A DNA stretch of 64,000 nt from Ruegeria sp. THAF33 (lineage in GTDB: Bacteria; Pseudomonadota; Alphaproteobacteria; Rhodobacterales; Rhodobacteraceae). Position 1 is the stretch's first letter; the number at the start of each line of letters is the position of its first letter. The notes under the pieces were generated by a model. That model was not told where the DNA came from. It ran no database searches and saw nothing but the letters and a program-made list of their open reading frames with translations. Of the stretch, positions 25,558-35,797 are shown piece after piece. Made by a program: the position numbers and the translations under genes. The DNA is taken from NCBI RefSeq assembly GCF_009363615.1, contig NZ_CP045386.1, forward strand, positions 150,581 to 214,580. The letters are read 5' to 3'.

Positions 25558-26574
25558 TTACAATGCGCGCCCGTCAGCGCTAAATTGATGCAGTCGATTT
25601 TCGGGGACTCGAACACCTACGGTTTGACCAACAGGTGTATCGTCGTCACCGCCGACGCGCGCGACGATCTCGCTATTGTCAGGGAGTGTGAGGTACAGTA
25701 AGCTCTCGCCTCCCAGCTGTTCCTTGACCCTGACCGTGGAGTCGGTATTGCCCGCGCCTTGTTGCACCAGCTCAAGATGTTCGGGGCGGCAGCCGACGAA
25801 AGCCGCCTCCGGTTTGATGGTCAATCCGCTCACTGTGTTACTGGGCGCAAACACATTCATGGCCGGGGAACCGATGAACTCGGCAACAAAGCGTGACCGG
25901 GGTGAATGATACAATTCCATCGGAGTTCCAACCTGCTCGACGCGTCCGCCATTCAAAACAACGATTTTGTCGGCCATTGTCATGGCTTCAACCTGGTCAT
26001 GGGTCACATAGATCATCGTTGCGGCGAGTTGTTTGTGCAGGCCTTCCAGCTCGACCCGCATCTGCACCCGCAGTTTGGCGTCCAGATTGGACAGCGGCTC
26101 GTCAAACAGGAAGACCTTTGGATTTTTAACGATGGCCCGACCAATGGCCACACGCTGGCGCTGACCACCCGACAGCTGTGAGGGCTTGCGATCAAGATAG
26201 TCTTCCAGCTGTAGGATACGGGCTGCTTCGGCGATCCGTTCCTGCCGCAGGGCAGTCGCAAATCCGTTGACTTTCATGCCGAAATCCATGTTTTCGCGCA
26301 CGCTCATATGCGGGTAGAGGGCATAGGACTGGAACACCATTGCTAGCTCGCGGTCGGCAGGTTCAGCATGCGTCACGTCCAGCCCGTCAATCTCGATACG
26401 CCCCGAGTCGGCACCCTCCAATCCAGCCAGTGTTCGCAAAAGGGTTGATTTGCCACAACCCGATGGCCCTACGAACACAACAAACTCTCCGTCCTTGATG
26501 TCCAGACTGACATCGAACAGCGCCTGTGTTTCACCGTAATATTTGTCGAGCCCTTCAATTCTGATGCCAGCCAA
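25558..26574 (-). CDS. sugar ABC transporter ATP-binding protein (MalK/UgpC type)
   Basis: The 338-residue ATPase powers a CUT1-type sugar or polyol importer. It has Walker A GPSGCGKST, Q-loop, signature LSGGQRQRVAIGRA, Walker B VFLFDEPLSNLDAKLR, H-loop YVTHDQVEAM and a C-terminal TOBE-like regulatory domain. It is transcribed divergently from the binding protein and two permeases at 26.7-29.8 kb, which have no ATPase of their own. It therefore almost certainly serves them. Confidence 0.92.
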   Translation of the reverse strand: MAGIRIEGLDKYYGETQALFDVSLDIKDGEFVVFVGPSGCGKSTLLRTLAGLEGADSGRIEIDGLDVTHAEPADRELAMVFQSYALYPHMSVRENMDFGMKVNGFATALRQERIAEAARILQLEDYLDRKPSQLSGGQRQRVAIGRAIVKNPKVFLFDEPLSNLDAKLRVQMRVELEGLHKQLAATMIYVTHDQVEAMTMADKIVVLNGGRVEQVGTPMELYHSPRSRFVAEFIGSPAMNVFAPSNTVSGLTIKPEAAFVGCRPEHLELVQQGAGNTDSTVRVKEQLGGESLLYLTLPDNSEIVARVGGDDDTPVGQTVGVRVPENRLHQFSADGRAL

Positions 26575-26618
26575 GGCAACGCCTCCCCAACGGCGAACGC
26601 TGCGGTCCGCAAGTTATC

Positions 26619-26640
26619 TTTTGTTTATCAGTAGAAACAA
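26619..26640. promoter_or_regulatory. inverted repeat in divergent sugar promoter
   Basis: TTTGTTT and AAACAAA form arms of a near-palindrome with an eight-base spacer in the AT-rich gap between the ABC ATPase and the binding-protein gene. A -35-like TTGACT (26645) lies just to its right, followed by AATAC-TTTT-GTATT. It is a plausible site for the SorC-family regulator at 29888. Confidence 0.45.
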
Positions 26641-26721
26641 ATGTATTGACTTTCAAGTCGGAAAAATACTTTTGTATTAACTAGTATGCAAAAGAATTTT
26701 GAACTGGGAGGAGACCTGAGA

Positions 26722-28065
26722 ATGAAAACTCTTAGAAACTTGCTGGGTACCGCAGCCGTCGCCAGCATCATCGCGACCGGTGCGGCCGTTGCAGATGATG
26801 ACTGGAGCATGAAAAAGGCTGCCCAACCCTATGCTGGCACAACCATTGACGTCGTGTTCCTGCTGCGCCCGGGCTATGAGGCGATCGAAGCCATGCTGCC
26901 CGAGTTCGAAGCGGAAACGGGAATTAAGGTAAACGTCATCAAGCATCCCTATGAGAACGCTCTGGGTGAACAGGTGCGGGATTTTGTGGCTGGCGGTGAT
27001 CTGGATATCGCACTGATCGACCTAGTCTGGATAGGCAACTTTGCAGAGAACGATTGGATCATTCCGTTAGCGGATGTTCAGGCAAAGTTCCCTGACGTAG
27101 TTGATCCAGATCTGGACATCGATGACTTTTTTCCGCTGGTGCTGAACGCCTTTGGCGGATGGAATGACACGCTGTATGGCCTGCCGTTCGACAACTATTC
27201 CGGCCTGATGTTCTATAATCGCTGCATGCTGGAAGAAGCCGGGTTCGACGGCCCACCGGAAACTTGGCAAGAGCTGAAGGACACATATGGCCCGGCGCTG
27301 ACAAAAGACGGAAAATACGCCTTTGCGCTGCAGTCCAAGCGGAATGAAACCCAGTCTGCCGACAGCTTTGCACGGATGCTGTGGCCCTTTGGCGGTTCGT
27401 TCCTAGACGATGAATTCAAGTCCAATCTGATGAGTGACGAAAGCCAGGCAGGACTGAAATTCCGTCAGGAACTGATGGAATACATGCCTGACGGTATCGT
27501 GGCTTATGACCATGCCGAAACCGTGAATGGGTTCAGTCAAGGCGACATCGCAATGATCACCGAATGGTCGGCATTCTATTCGTCGGTCGTCTCGCCCGAG
27601 ACATCGAAAGTGGCGGATTGCGTTGAAATCGCACCCGAGCCCACAGGCCCTGCGGGCCGCAAGCCAGCACTTGGCGGGTTCTCTCTGGCAGTAGCTTCGC
27701 AAGCAGACGAAGCCGAACAAGCGGCAGCCTATTTGTTCATCCAGTGGGCAACCTCGAAAGCCAATGCGCGGGAATACCTTGAGCGCGGTGGTGTTCCGGC
27801 CCGTCAATCTGTCTATCAGGAAGATGGTCTGGAAGACTTCAAGTTTGTGCCCGCACTGGTCGAGAGCTGGCAAGACGGCGTGCCTGAATTCCGCCCCCGT
27901 TTCGCGGAATGGCCCGAGATCACCGAGATCGTTCAGGAATGGGGCACAAAAATGATGCTGGGTGAGGTCTCGACCGAGGAAGGTGCGCAAGAAATCGGCA
28001 CCCGGATGGAGGCTGTGCTGGACGCGGCCGGGTACTATTCTGGCGACAAGCCACTGGCTCAGTAA
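26722..28065 (+). CDS. sugar ABC transporter substrate-binding protein
   Basis: The 447-residue periplasmic binding protein of family 1 (MalE-like) starts at ATG 26722, with GGGAGGAG just upstream. The signal peptide (about 1-24) ends GAAVADD. The mature protein has the two-lobe pattern, with FVAGGDLDIALIDLVWIGNFAE, GLPFDNYSGLMFYNR and ALGGFSLAVAS. It captures a polyol or sugar for the permeases that follow. A strong hairpin after the gene suggests higher expression than the downstream genes. Confidence 0.9.
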   Translation: MKTLRNLLGTAAVASIIATGAAVADDDWSMKKAAQPYAGTTIDVVFLLRPGYEAIEAMLPEFEAETGIKVNVIKHPYENALGEQVRDFVAGGDLDIALIDLVWIGNFAENDWIIPLADVQAKFPDVVDPDLDIDDFFPLVLNAFGGWNDTLYGLPFDNYSGLMFYNRCMLEEAGFDGPPETWQELKDTYGPALTKDGKYAFALQSKRNETQSADSFARMLWPFGGSFLDDEFKSNLMSDESQAGLKFRQELMEYMPDGIVAYDHAETVNGFSQGDIAMITEWSAFYSSVVSPETSKVADCVEIAPEPTGPAGRKPALGGFSLAVASQADEAEQAAAYLFIQWATSKANAREYLERGGVPARQSVYQEDGLEDFKFVPALVESWQDGVPEFRPRFAEWPEITEIVQEWGTKMMLGEVSTEEGAQEIGTRMEAVLDAAGYYSGDKPLAQ

Positions 28066-28073
28066 AACAAAGA

Positions 28074-28102
28074 TGCAGGGGCGCATATTTGGCGCCCCTG
28101 CA
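28074..28102 (+). terminator. intercistronic hairpin after binding-protein gene
   Basis: TGCAGGGGCGC and GCGCCCCTGCA make a perfect 11-base stem with a seven-base loop. No T-run follows, so it probably acts as a partial terminator or protects the 3' end of the upstream message. Confidence 0.65.
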
Positions 28103-28134
28103 CCCGGTTCGAGAGGGTCAGCTGGAGGACGGAT

Positions 28135-29001
28135 ATGCGCGGCCAAGTACCCCGCAGAACAATATTTGCATTCATCGGTCCAGCGGTCATCGGTCTTGCC
28201 GCGGTGGGCATCGCGCCATTGCTTTACGCGGCTTGGACTTCAGCGCATTTCTACAACCTTACAAAACTGAAGCGGGTCGAATTTATAGGTTTTGAAAACT
28301 ATTGGACCGTTCTGACGGATGAAGTGTTCTGGCAGGCGATGGGCCGCACGTTTTTCTTGCTGGGTACGGCCCTGCCGCTGCAAATCGCACTCGGTCTGGG
28401 CATTGCGTTGGTGTTGCATCAACCTGGTCTGACACTGGTAAAAACATTGGCGCGCCTAAGCCTCGTTCTACCGATGGCCACGACCTACGCGGTTGTGGGC
28501 CTGCTGGGTCAGGTGATGTTCAACCAGAAGTTTGGCGTAGTGAACCAGCTTTTGGGCGGGGCCGACATAAACTGGATCGGCGATCCCCAGAACGCTTTTG
28601 CCATGATTGTGTTCTGGGACGTCTGGCAATGGACACCGTTTGTAGCGCTGGTTCTTCTGGCAGGTCTGACCATGGTGCCGGGCGAAGTGGAAGAGGCCGC
28701 GCGCCTGGAAACCAAGTCCAAATGGATTGTTCTGCGCTATGTGCAACTGCCCTTTCTGGTGCCGGGTCTGGTTGCGGTGCTGATCCTGCGGACAGCGGAC
28801 ACGTTGAAACTGTTCGATATGGTTTTCACCCTAACGCGTGGCGGACCGGGATCGTCGACCGAGTTCATTTCGCTTATGATCCAACGGGTCGGTTTTCGCG
28901 GCTTCGATCAGGGGCTGGCCTCGGCGCAGGCAATCATCCTGCTGATAATCACCATTGTACTGGCGCAAATCTATATCCGCGTCTTCTACAAAGAGGTCTG
29001 A
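28135..29001 (+). CDS. sugar ABC transporter permease (MalF type)
   Basis: The 288-residue inner-membrane protein has six predicted helices and the EAA loop ARLETKSKWIVLRYVQLPFLVPGL, which docks on the ATPase. It starts with GGAGG nearby, after the hairpin that follows the binding-protein gene, and precedes the second permease by three bases. Confidence 0.9.
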   Translation: MRGQVPRRTIFAFIGPAVIGLAAVGIAPLLYAAWTSAHFYNLTKLKRVEFIGFENYWTVLTDEVFWQAMGRTFFLLGTALPLQIALGLGIALVLHQPGLTLVKTLARLSLVLPMATTYAVVGLLGQVMFNQKFGVVNQLLGGADINWIGDPQNAFAMIVFWDVWQWTPFVALVLLAGLTMVPGEVEEAARLETKSKWIVLRYVQLPFLVPGLVAVLILRTADTLKLFDMVFTLTRGGPGSSTEFISLMIQRVGFRGFDQGLASAQAIILLIITIVLAQIYIRVFYKEV

Positions 29002-29004
29002 GCC

Positions 29005-29823
29005 ATGATGACGACCCGCTCATACTGGTCTCAGATTGCCTTGCTGGCTTTGATCATTCTGGTCTGTGTCTTCCCGTTTTATTGGATGGTCACGACTTCC
29101 TTAAAAACGCAGGTGGTAGCGCTTGAATCGCCCCCCGTGTGGCTATTCGAACCGACACTGGCCAACTATCGTGAGGCCCTGTTCGAAGACGGGGTACTAC
29201 GGACACTGATCAATTCGCTGATCATTGCAATCTCTACGACGCTGCTGGCGCTAGTTCTGGGCGTTCCTGCCGCCTTTGCGCTGGCCAGGTTCGAGTTTCG
29301 CGGAAAAAAAGACCTTTGGTTCTGGTTCATCACCAATCGGATGGTTTCCCCCATTGTTCTGGCTCTTCCATTCTTTCTGATCGCCCGTAACCTGTCGCTG
29401 CTGGATAAACACATCACGCTGATCCTGATCTACCTGACCTTCAACTTGCCGATCGTCATCTGGATCGTGACAGATCAATTCAGAGGCATACCCTATGATC
29501 TGGACGAGGCCGCACGGTTGGAAGGGGCCTCGCAGTTTACCATCATGCGTAAAATCTGCCTGCCGCTGGCCATGCCTGGTGTAGCCGTATCGGCGATCTT
29601 TTCTTTCATCTTTTCGTGGAACGAACTGATGTTCGGTCTGATCCTGACCAGGACCGAAGCCAAAACGGCCCCCGCAATGGCTGTGTCTTTCATGGAAGGC
29701 TACAACTTGCCGTACGGTAAGATCATGGCCACATCGACGCTGATCGTGATCCCAGTTCTGATCTTCGCGCTCATCGCCTCCAAGCAATTGGTGCGTGGCC
29801 TGACGATGGGAGCCGTGAAATGA
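29005..29823 (+). CDS. sugar ABC transporter permease (MalG type)
   Basis: This 272-residue partner permease has six helices and the EAA motif DEAARLEGASQFTIMRKICLP. Together with the 28135 protein it forms the membrane channel of the importer. The N-terminal FPFYWMVTTSLKT is typical of MalG-like subunits. Confidence 0.9.
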   Translation: MMTTRSYWSQIALLALIILVCVFPFYWMVTTSLKTQVVALESPPVWLFEPTLANYREALFEDGVLRTLINSLIIAISTTLLALVLGVPAAFALARFEFRGKKDLWFWFITNRMVSPIVLALPFFLIARNLSLLDKHITLILIYLTFNLPIVIWIVTDQFRGIPYDLDEAARLEGASQFTIMRKICLPLAMPGVAVSAIFSFIFSWNELMFGLILTRTEAKTAPAMAVSFMEGYNLPYGKIMATSTLIVIPVLIFALIASKQLVRGLTMGAVK

Positions 29824-29887
29824 AGTCTTCGACCACTCCCTTTCCCGTTTCGTTGCGGTAGAACGGAACCAAAAGGAAAGGACAGCC

Positions 29888-30859
29888 ATGTCACGCTATA
29901 TCAAACTTGACCAGATCGACCCGGAAGAACAGCTATTGGTGCGGCTGTGCTGGGCCTGCGAGGTCGAGGGCATGACACAGGCCGACGCGGCCGAGCGGTT
30001 TGGAACAACGCGGCTGCGTGTCAACAAAGCGCTCAGCGAGGCGCGGCGGCGAGGCATTTTGCGTGTCAGTGTGGATTCCGTTTTTGCGGCAGCGGCGCAA
30101 TTTGAATGGGAGCTTGAGCGGCAGTTTAAACTGACCCGCGCAGTTGTGGTGCCTTCGCCCGAGGACCGTGTGTCAGTCACCCCGCTGGTTGCTGCGGGTC
30201 TAGGTGCGCATTTGGGCGAAGTCTTGAGCGACCCGAACCTGACTCATTTTGGCATGTCCTGGGGCAACACTTTGAACCTCGCGACGCGCCACATGCAGCC
30301 GCTCGACCGTCCTGATCTTGAGATCGTGTCGATCATGGGCGGCGTCTCGCGCGGATCGGACGTGAACGGGTACGAGATCACGACGCGGCTGGCTGATTTA
30401 TGCAACGCCGAACACAGCTTTTTCACCGCGCCGCTTTATGCGGGTAGCCCGGAGAGTCAGGCTCTGTTCATGGATCAGGACGTGATCCGGGATATGCTGG
30501 AAAAGATTCGATCTTGCGGTGCAATTGCGCTGGCTACGGGGGATCTGGAGAGTTCGCTGCTGGTGCGTGATGCCTTGCCAAACGGGGTCGATCCGGCCGA
30601 TCTGATCGCCAAAGGCGGAGTAGGCGATATCACCGGGCACATCTTGAATGCGGATGGTGAGCTGATTGATCATCCGTTGAACCAATGTGTCATTGGCCTG
30701 TCGCTGGATGAGATGGCCGAAATAGACAATGTCATTCTGGCCGCTGGTGGCCTTCATAAAACGCCGATCATTGCTGCGGCCCTGAAGCGCGGTTTTGTCG
30801 ACACGCTTGTTACGGATGAGAATACGGCAGCCGCTTTGCTTGAAACCAACGGAACATAA
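29888..30859 (+). CDS. SorC-family sugar-binding transcriptional regulator
   Basis: The 323-residue regulator has an N-terminal helix-turn-helix (GMTQADAAERFGTTRLRVNKALSEARRRGIL, about 28-58) and the SorC sugar-phosphate-binding domain (FGMSWGNTLNLATRHM, IMGGVSRGSDVNGYEI, LPNGVDPADLIAKGGVGDI, LAAGGLHKTPIIAAALKRGFVDTLVTDE). It is encoded in the operon it probably controls, between the permeases and the xylitol dehydrogenase gene. Its inducer is likely a phosphorylated intermediate. Confidence 0.9.
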   Translation: MSRYIKLDQIDPEEQLLVRLCWACEVEGMTQADAAERFGTTRLRVNKALSEARRRGILRVSVDSVFAAAAQFEWELERQFKLTRAVVVPSPEDRVSVTPLVAAGLGAHLGEVLSDPNLTHFGMSWGNTLNLATRHMQPLDRPDLEIVSIMGGVSRGSDVNGYEITTRLADLCNAEHSFFTAPLYAGSPESQALFMDQDVIRDMLEKIRSCGAIALATGDLESSLLVRDALPNGVDPADLIAKGGVGDITGHILNADGELIDHPLNQCVIGLSLDEMAEIDNVILAAGGLHKTPIIAAALKRGFVDTLVTDENTAAALLETNGT

Positions 30860-30871
30860 GAGAGGTGTAGG

Positions 30872-31915
30872 ATGGCCAAAGCTCTGGTTCTGGAAAAAGC
30901 TGGTCGCCTGGCGCTGCGCGACATTGAAATGGCCGAGACATTGGGCCCTGAGGATGTCCGAGTCGCGATAGATACGGTTGGGGTGTGCGGCAGCGATGTT
31001 CACTACTACACCCACGGCAAGATTGGGCCCTTTGTCGTGAACGCGCCTATGGTGCTAGGACACGAGGCTGCAGGTGTGATTACCGAGGTCGGGTCAGACG
31101 TAACAGACATGGGTGTCGGTGATCGGGTCTGTATGGAGCCCGGCATTCCCAACACCCGGTCCAAGGCCGCAAAGCTTGGTGCCTACAATGTGGACCCATC
31201 TGTGCAATTTTGGGCCACGCCTCCGGTGCATGGCTGCCTAACCCCCTCGGTCGTACATCCTGCGGCGTTCACCTATCGCTTGCCCGACCATATCAGCTTT
31301 GCCGAAGGGGCAATGGTCGAACCCTTTGCAATTGGCATGCAGGCAGCAACCAAAGCGCAGCTCAAACCGGGTGATGTGGCGCTTGTCACCGGTGCAGGGC
31401 CAATTGGCATAATGGTGGCTCTGGCCGCGCTGGCTGGTGGTTGCGCCAAGGTCTATATCTCTGACCTGGTTGAGGAAAAGCTGTCGGTTGCTGCGCAATA
31501 TGACAATATCGAACCTGTTTTGATCGGACGCGATGACCCCTCAGCCGTTGTGCGCGACGCGACCGAAGGATGGGGCGCGGATGTGGTTTTCGAATGTGCC
31601 GGCGCGGCCACCTCAATTCAAACCGCTCTCGATGCCGTAGCCCCTGCGGGCTGTGTAGTCTGGGTAGGCATGCCGGTCGATCCTGTGCCGGTCGACATTG
31701 TTCTGGCTCAGTCCAAGGAAATCAGGATGGAGACGGTGTTTCGCTATGCCAATATGTATGACCGGGCCATAGCTTTGCTTGGGTCGGGCAAGGTGGATGT
31801 GAAACCTCTGATCACTGAAACATTTGACTTTGAGAACAGCATCGAAGCGTTCGACCGTGCAGTTGAGGCGCGACCAACAGACGTCAAAATCCAGATTCGG
31901 TTGGACCGAGCATGA
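30872..31915 (+). CDS. NAD-dependent xylitol/polyol dehydrogenase
   Basis: This 347-residue medium-chain zinc dehydrogenase would oxidise xylitol (or a similar polyol) to a 2-ketose such as D-xylulose. The catalytic zinc ligands are Cys 39 ([10 protein letters not shown]) and His 64-Glu 65 (GHEAAG); the cofactor site is [13 protein letters not shown]. The four cysteines of the structural zinc lobe are missing ([21 protein letters not shown]), as in the Morganella/Gluconobacter-type xylitol dehydrogenases. That supports the xylitol assignment. It overlaps the SIS gene by four bases. Confidence 0.83.
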   Translation: MAKALVLEKAGRLALRDIEMAETLGPEDVRVAIDTVGVCGSDVHYYTHGKIGPFVVNAPMVLGHEAAGVITEVGSDVTDMGVGDRVCMEPGIPNTRSKAAKLGAYNVDPSVQFWATPPVHGCLTPSVVHPAAFTYRLPDHISFAEGAMVEPFAIGMQAATKAQLKPGDVALVTGAGPIGIMVALAALAGGCAKVYISDLVEEKLSVAAQYDNIEPVLIGRDDPSAVVRDATEGWGADVVFECAGAATSIQTALDAVAPAGCVVWVGMPVDPVPVDIVLAQSKEIRMETVFRYANMYDRAIALLGSGKVDVKPLITETFDFENSIEAFDRAVEARPTDVKIQIRLDRA

Positions 31916-32478
31916 CCGACTTTTTGGACAATTTGGCCGAACAGGTCCTGTCTGAACTACGACCGGGCTTGTCCGGTCACGTTTTGAAACAGATCGCGCC
32001 TTTATCTGAGGCTCTTGCCAATTCACGGCAGATCCTTTGCTACGGTGTCGGTCGCGAGGGCCTGATGATGAAGGCACTTGCGATGCGGCTGTTTCACTTG
32101 GGGTGTGACGCCCATGTGGTCGGCGACATGACGGCGCCACCGGTCGGGGCATCGGACATCCTGCTTGTCAGCGCAGGACCGGGGCATTTTTCAACTGTAG
32201 CCGCGTTGGTGGGCGTTGCGCGGGAGGCCGGTGCCAAAGTTGTCTGCATCACTGCAAAACCCGAGGGTGCCGTGCCACAGGTCGTGGATCTGACCGTTCA
32301 CCTTCCCGCGCAAACCATGGCCGCAGACGAAGGTCCTGATGCCACGTCTGTGCTGCCGATGGGGTCGCTCTATGAGGTGCTCATGTTCCTGTTCTTCGAG
32401 CTTCTTGTGCTGGACTTGCGCGACAGGATGGCCGTCACGCCCGAGGATATGCGCGCCAATCACACCAATTTGGAATAG
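31912..32478 (+). CDS. SIS-domain sugar isomerase (HxlB-like)
   Basis: The 188-residue single SIS-domain protein resembles 6-phospho-3-hexuloisomerase: [62 protein letters not shown]. No hexulose-phosphate synthase is nearby, so it probably isomerises or epimerises another sugar phosphate of the polyol route. Start and stop are both tightly spaced with its neighbours. Confidence 0.78.
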   Translation: MTDFLDNLAEQVLSELRPGLSGHVLKQIAPLSEALANSRQILCYGVGREGLMMKALAMRLFHLGCDAHVVGDMTAPPVGASDILLVSAGPGHFSTVAALVGVAREAGAKVVCITAKPEGAVPQVVDLTVHLPAQTMAADEGPDATSVLPMGSLYEVLMFLFFELLVLDLRDRMAVTPEDMRANHTNLE

Positions 32479-32481
32479 CTC

Positions 32482-33249
32482 ATGCCCTGGGAAACCCGTT
32501 TCAGTTTGATGGGAAAGAAAGCGCTGATCACCGGTGCGTCTTCAGGGATTGGAACCTCAATTGCACAGGTTTTTGCGGATGCAGGAGCGGACATCGCGGC
32601 GCATGGCCGCGACAAGGACCGGCTTGCGCAATTGGGAACTGAGGTTCAAGCATTGGGGCGAGATTTTGCAGCAATAACCGGAGACTTGGCTGATGCCGAA
32701 GAAACGGCCTTGGTCGCAGCCAGGGCATTGGAGGTTTTTGGGCGGGTCGATATTCTCGTAAACTCTGCCGGAATTGCCCTGACCGGGCCGGTTGTTGACT
32801 ATGATCTGGCGGATTGGCAGCGCACTTTGGCGGTAAATCTAACAGCGCCCTTTATCCTATCCCGCGCGGTACTGCCTGGCATGATGGAACGGCGACAGGG
32901 TAAGATCATCAATATTTCATCGCAGACGGGCGTTATTGCCTTAGCCGATCACGCGGCCTACGCCACCTCCAAGGGGGCGCTCAATTCTCTGACGAAATCG
33001 CTCATGACCGAAGCGGCGCCGTACAACGTTCAGGTCAACGCGATCTGCCCAACCGTCGTGCTAACCGAAATGGGGAAAGAGCTGTGGTCGGCGCCGGAAA
33101 AGAAAGATCCGTTTATCGAGCGAACGCCTTTGGGCCGCTTTGGCGAACCTGTCGAGATCGCAGATATGGCCCTATATCTGGCTGCCCCCGCATCCGATCT
33201 GGTGAACGGTGCGATCATGATGATCGAAGGGGGGTATTCAAGCATATGA
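32482..33249 (+). CDS. short-chain dehydrogenase (gluconate 5-dehydrogenase-like)
   Basis: This 255-residue SDR has the cofactor motif TGASSGIG, NSAG, catalytic Ser in ISSQTG and Y-x-x-x-K (YATSKGAL), and a C-terminal GAIMMIEGGYS. It is close to the IdnO/sorbitol-dehydrogenase group. It starts three bases after the SIS gene. It likely oxidises or reduces a polyol or ketose of the imported substrate. Confidence 0.85.
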   Translation: MPWETRFSLMGKKALITGASSGIGTSIAQVFADAGADIAAHGRDKDRLAQLGTEVQALGRDFAAITGDLADAEETALVAARALEVFGRVDILVNSAGIALTGPVVDYDLADWQRTLAVNLTAPFILSRAVLPGMMERRQGKIINISSQTGVIALADHAAYATSKGALNSLTKSLMTEAAPYNVQVNAICPTVVLTEMGKELWSAPEKKDPFIERTPLGRFGEPVEIADMALYLAAPASDLVNGAIMMIEGGYSSI

Positions 33250-33369
33250 CGCGTTTTGCAAACCAACCCCTGGGGTTTGGGATTGGCCCGTCGATCTGTT
33301 TTCAGCACTGCAGAGACTTCCCGGATGGTCAGGAAAAGCGGTACGGTTAGATGTAGAGGAGGCAACTGA

Positions 33370-34095
33370 ATGGTTGATCTGACGGGCAAGGTGATCGCGA
33401 TAACGGGCGCTGCGTCGGGGATTGGGCTGGCTTGTGCCAAAGAGTGTATCGCGGCAGGGGCCACGGTCGCTTTGGTCGATCGGAACGAAGCGGCGCTAAA
33501 GACAGTTTGCGATGACTTGGGGGACGACGCTTTTTCAATCGTCACAGACGTTGCGATTCCTGATAGCGTGGATCAGATGCTGCCAAAAATCCTCGGAAGA
33601 GCGGGGCGTCTGGACGCGTTCCACGCCAATGCCGGCGCTTACATTGGTGGGGACGTTCTGGAAGGCGATCCGGATGCGTGGGATCGTGTTTTGTACCTCA
33701 ACATAAATGCGGCGTTTCGCTCGGTGCAGGCGGTTTTGCCACATCTGGCCAAACAGGGGTCGGGTGATATCATCATGACCAGTTCTATCGCAGGTGTCGT
33801 TCCCGTTGTGTGGGAACCCATCTATACAGCCTCAAAACATGCCGTACAGGCTTTCACTCACTCTGTCAGGCGGCAGGTTGCCAAGCATGGTGTGCGGGTT
33901 GGCGCTGTTCTGCCGGGCCCTGTAGTGACTGCTTTGCTGGATGACTGGCCGAAGGAAAAAATGGAACAAGCATTGGCCGAGGGGAGTCTGATGCAACCCA
34001 AAGAAGTGGCCGATTGCGTGGTTTTCATGCTCAGCCGTCCCGCGAATGTCACGATCCGGGATCTTGTCATCCTGCCAAACGCGGTGGACCTATGA
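33370..34095 (+). CDS. short-chain dehydrogenase
   Basis: The 241-residue SDR has [13 protein letters not shown], Ser in MTSSIAG and YTASKHAV as the catalytic Y-x-x-x-K. GAGGAGG lies before the ATG. It follows the previous SDR by 120 bases and overlaps the kinase gene with ATGA, so the two form a coupled oxidation/phosphorylation pair. It is only distantly similar to the 32482 protein and presumably differs in substrate. Confidence 0.85.
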   Translation: MVDLTGKVIAITGAASGIGLACAKECIAAGATVALVDRNEAALKTVCDDLGDDAFSIVTDVAIPDSVDQMLPKILGRAGRLDAFHANAGAYIGGDVLEGDPDAWDRVLYLNINAAFRSVQAVLPHLAKQGSGDIIMTSSIAGVVPVVWEPIYTASKHAVQAFTHSVRRQVAKHGVRVGAVLPGPVVTALLDDWPKEKMEQALAEGSLMQPKEVADCVVFMLSRPANVTIRDLVILPNAVDL

Positions 34096-35747
34096 GCTGT
34101 TTCGTAGGGGTAGATGTTGGGACCGGCAGTGCCAGGGCGGGTGTATTCGACAGCGACGGCACTTTGTTGGCCAGCCGAAAACAAGAAATTCAAATGTGGC
34201 GCGACACCGGCGATATAGCCGAGCAGTCTTCGACAGACATCTGGCAGGCTGTTTGTGCCTGTGTTCGGGGCGCGGTTGAGGAGAGTGGAATCGAGGCCTC
34301 GCAGGTCAAAGGTGTTGGTTTCGATGCGGCGTGTTCAATGGTCGTCCTGGACCAGACCATGCAACCGCTGAGCATTAGCGCCTCGGGTAGGGCCGAGCGC
34401 AACGTGATCGTTTGGATGGACCACCGGGCCAAGGATCAGGCCGAGCGCATAAACGGATTGGGTCACCCCGTTTTGGACTACGTTGGCGGGCGGATCTCTC
34501 CTGAGATGCAGACGCCCAAGCTGCTGTGGATTAAAGAGAATATGTCGGACTCCTTCCGCAGCGCCGGCCAATTCTTTGACCTGCCGGATTATTTGACATG
34601 GGCCGCAACAGGGTCACTGGATCGCTCCGCTTGCACGGTGACATGCAAATGGACTTACCTGGCGCATGAACGTCGGTGGGATGACAGTTATTTCAACCAG
34701 ATTGGTCTGTCAGAAATGCCATCTGAGGAGTATGCCCGTATCGGGCAGAAGATCGTGGCCCCCGGGACACCTCTGGCACAGGGATTGACCGCTCAAGCCG
34801 CATCGAGCATGGGGTTGCTTGAAGGTACACCCGTTGGCGCGGGTTTGATTGATGCTCATGCCGGGGGTATCGGCACCGTAGGCGCTGATCCCGAAACAGG
34901 ACCCGAGTCGACGATGGCCTATGTATTCGGAACGTCCGCTTGCACGATGTCGACTTCGAAGACTGCGCACAAGGTTCCGGGTGTGTGGGGGCCATACTAT
35001 TCGGCCATGGTGCCGGGAATGTGGTTGTCAGAAGGGGGGCAATCCACGGCTGGGGAAGCGATCGCGCACCTAATCACGAGCCATCCATCAAGCAGCGACG
35101 CAACCTCCCTCGCGCAAGCAAAGGGGATGCCGCTGCAATCGTTTCTTCTGCGCGAGGTCGAACGGCGCGTGTCAGATTCAAGCGATGCGGTCCGACTGGC
35201 AGGGGCCCGGGTAATTGTACCGGATTTTCTGGGCAACCGGGCCCCTTATGCCGACCCGGACGCAACCGGAATCGTTTCTGGCCTAACGCTGGCAAAAGAC
35301 AGCGACGACCTCATTGCAACCTATGTCGCTGCAGTGCTTGGGGTAGGCTATGGGATGCGTCAGATTATGGAGGCGCAAGCCGCACATGGTGTTCATCCTT
35401 CGACCGTCGCAATTAGTGGTGGGGCAGGGGAAAGCGCCACAATCAAGCAACTTCTGGCAGATGCCAGTGGCGCTCCTGTTCTATCGACAACCTCACCTGA
35501 ACCGGTTCTGTTGGGTGCAGCTATACTAGGTGCTGTGGCAAGCCAGCCAGAAACGTCTCTTGAGGAGGCAATGGTGAGGATGTCATCAGAAAAGGAACGG
35601 TTCTTGCCAAAATCTGGCGTGATCGCACGGCTACATGATGCCCGGTACGAGGCCTTTAAGGGTCTGCAAGACATTGAACGTCGTCTACGTCAGGCATTGG
35701 CAGCACCTGAAGGGCTACCTACATCGCGTCCCGGCAAAAGTTTTTGA
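34092..35747 (+). CDS. FGGY-family pentulose kinase (ribulokinase-like)
   Basis: This 551-residue kinase has [64 protein letters not shown] and [17 protein letters not shown]. These match the D-ribulokinase/FGGY pentulose kinase branch rather than XylB. ATG 34092 overlaps the SDR stop; the frame extending to 34014 is internal to the SDR. It would phosphorylate the ketose made by the neighbouring dehydrogenases. Confidence 0.87.
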   Translation: MSCFVGVDVGTGSARAGVFDSDGTLLASRKQEIQMWRDTGDIAEQSSTDIWQAVCACVRGAVEESGIEASQVKGVGFDAACSMVVLDQTMQPLSISASGRAERNVIVWMDHRAKDQAERINGLGHPVLDYVGGRISPEMQTPKLLWIKENMSDSFRSAGQFFDLPDYLTWAATGSLDRSACTVTCKWTYLAHERRWDDSYFNQIGLSEMPSEEYARIGQKIVAPGTPLAQGLTAQAASSMGLLEGTPVGAGLIDAHAGGIGTVGADPETGPESTMAYVFGTSACTMSTSKTAHKVPGVWGPYYSAMVPGMWLSEGGQSTAGEAIAHLITSHPSSSDATSLAQAKGMPLQSFLLREVERRVSDSSDAVRLAGARVIVPDFLGNRAPYADPDATGIVSGLTLAKDSDDLIATYVAAVLGVGYGMRQIMEAQAAHGVHPSTVAISGGAGESATIKQLLADASGAPVLSTTSPEPVLLGAAILGAVASQPETSLEEAMVRMSSEKERFLPKSGVIARLHDARYEAFKGLQDIERRLRQALAAPEGLPTSRPGKSF

Positions 35748-35797
35748 ATGTCTTTGGCACAGTATATGAGCACCAACAGTCAACGGGGAATTGTTCG

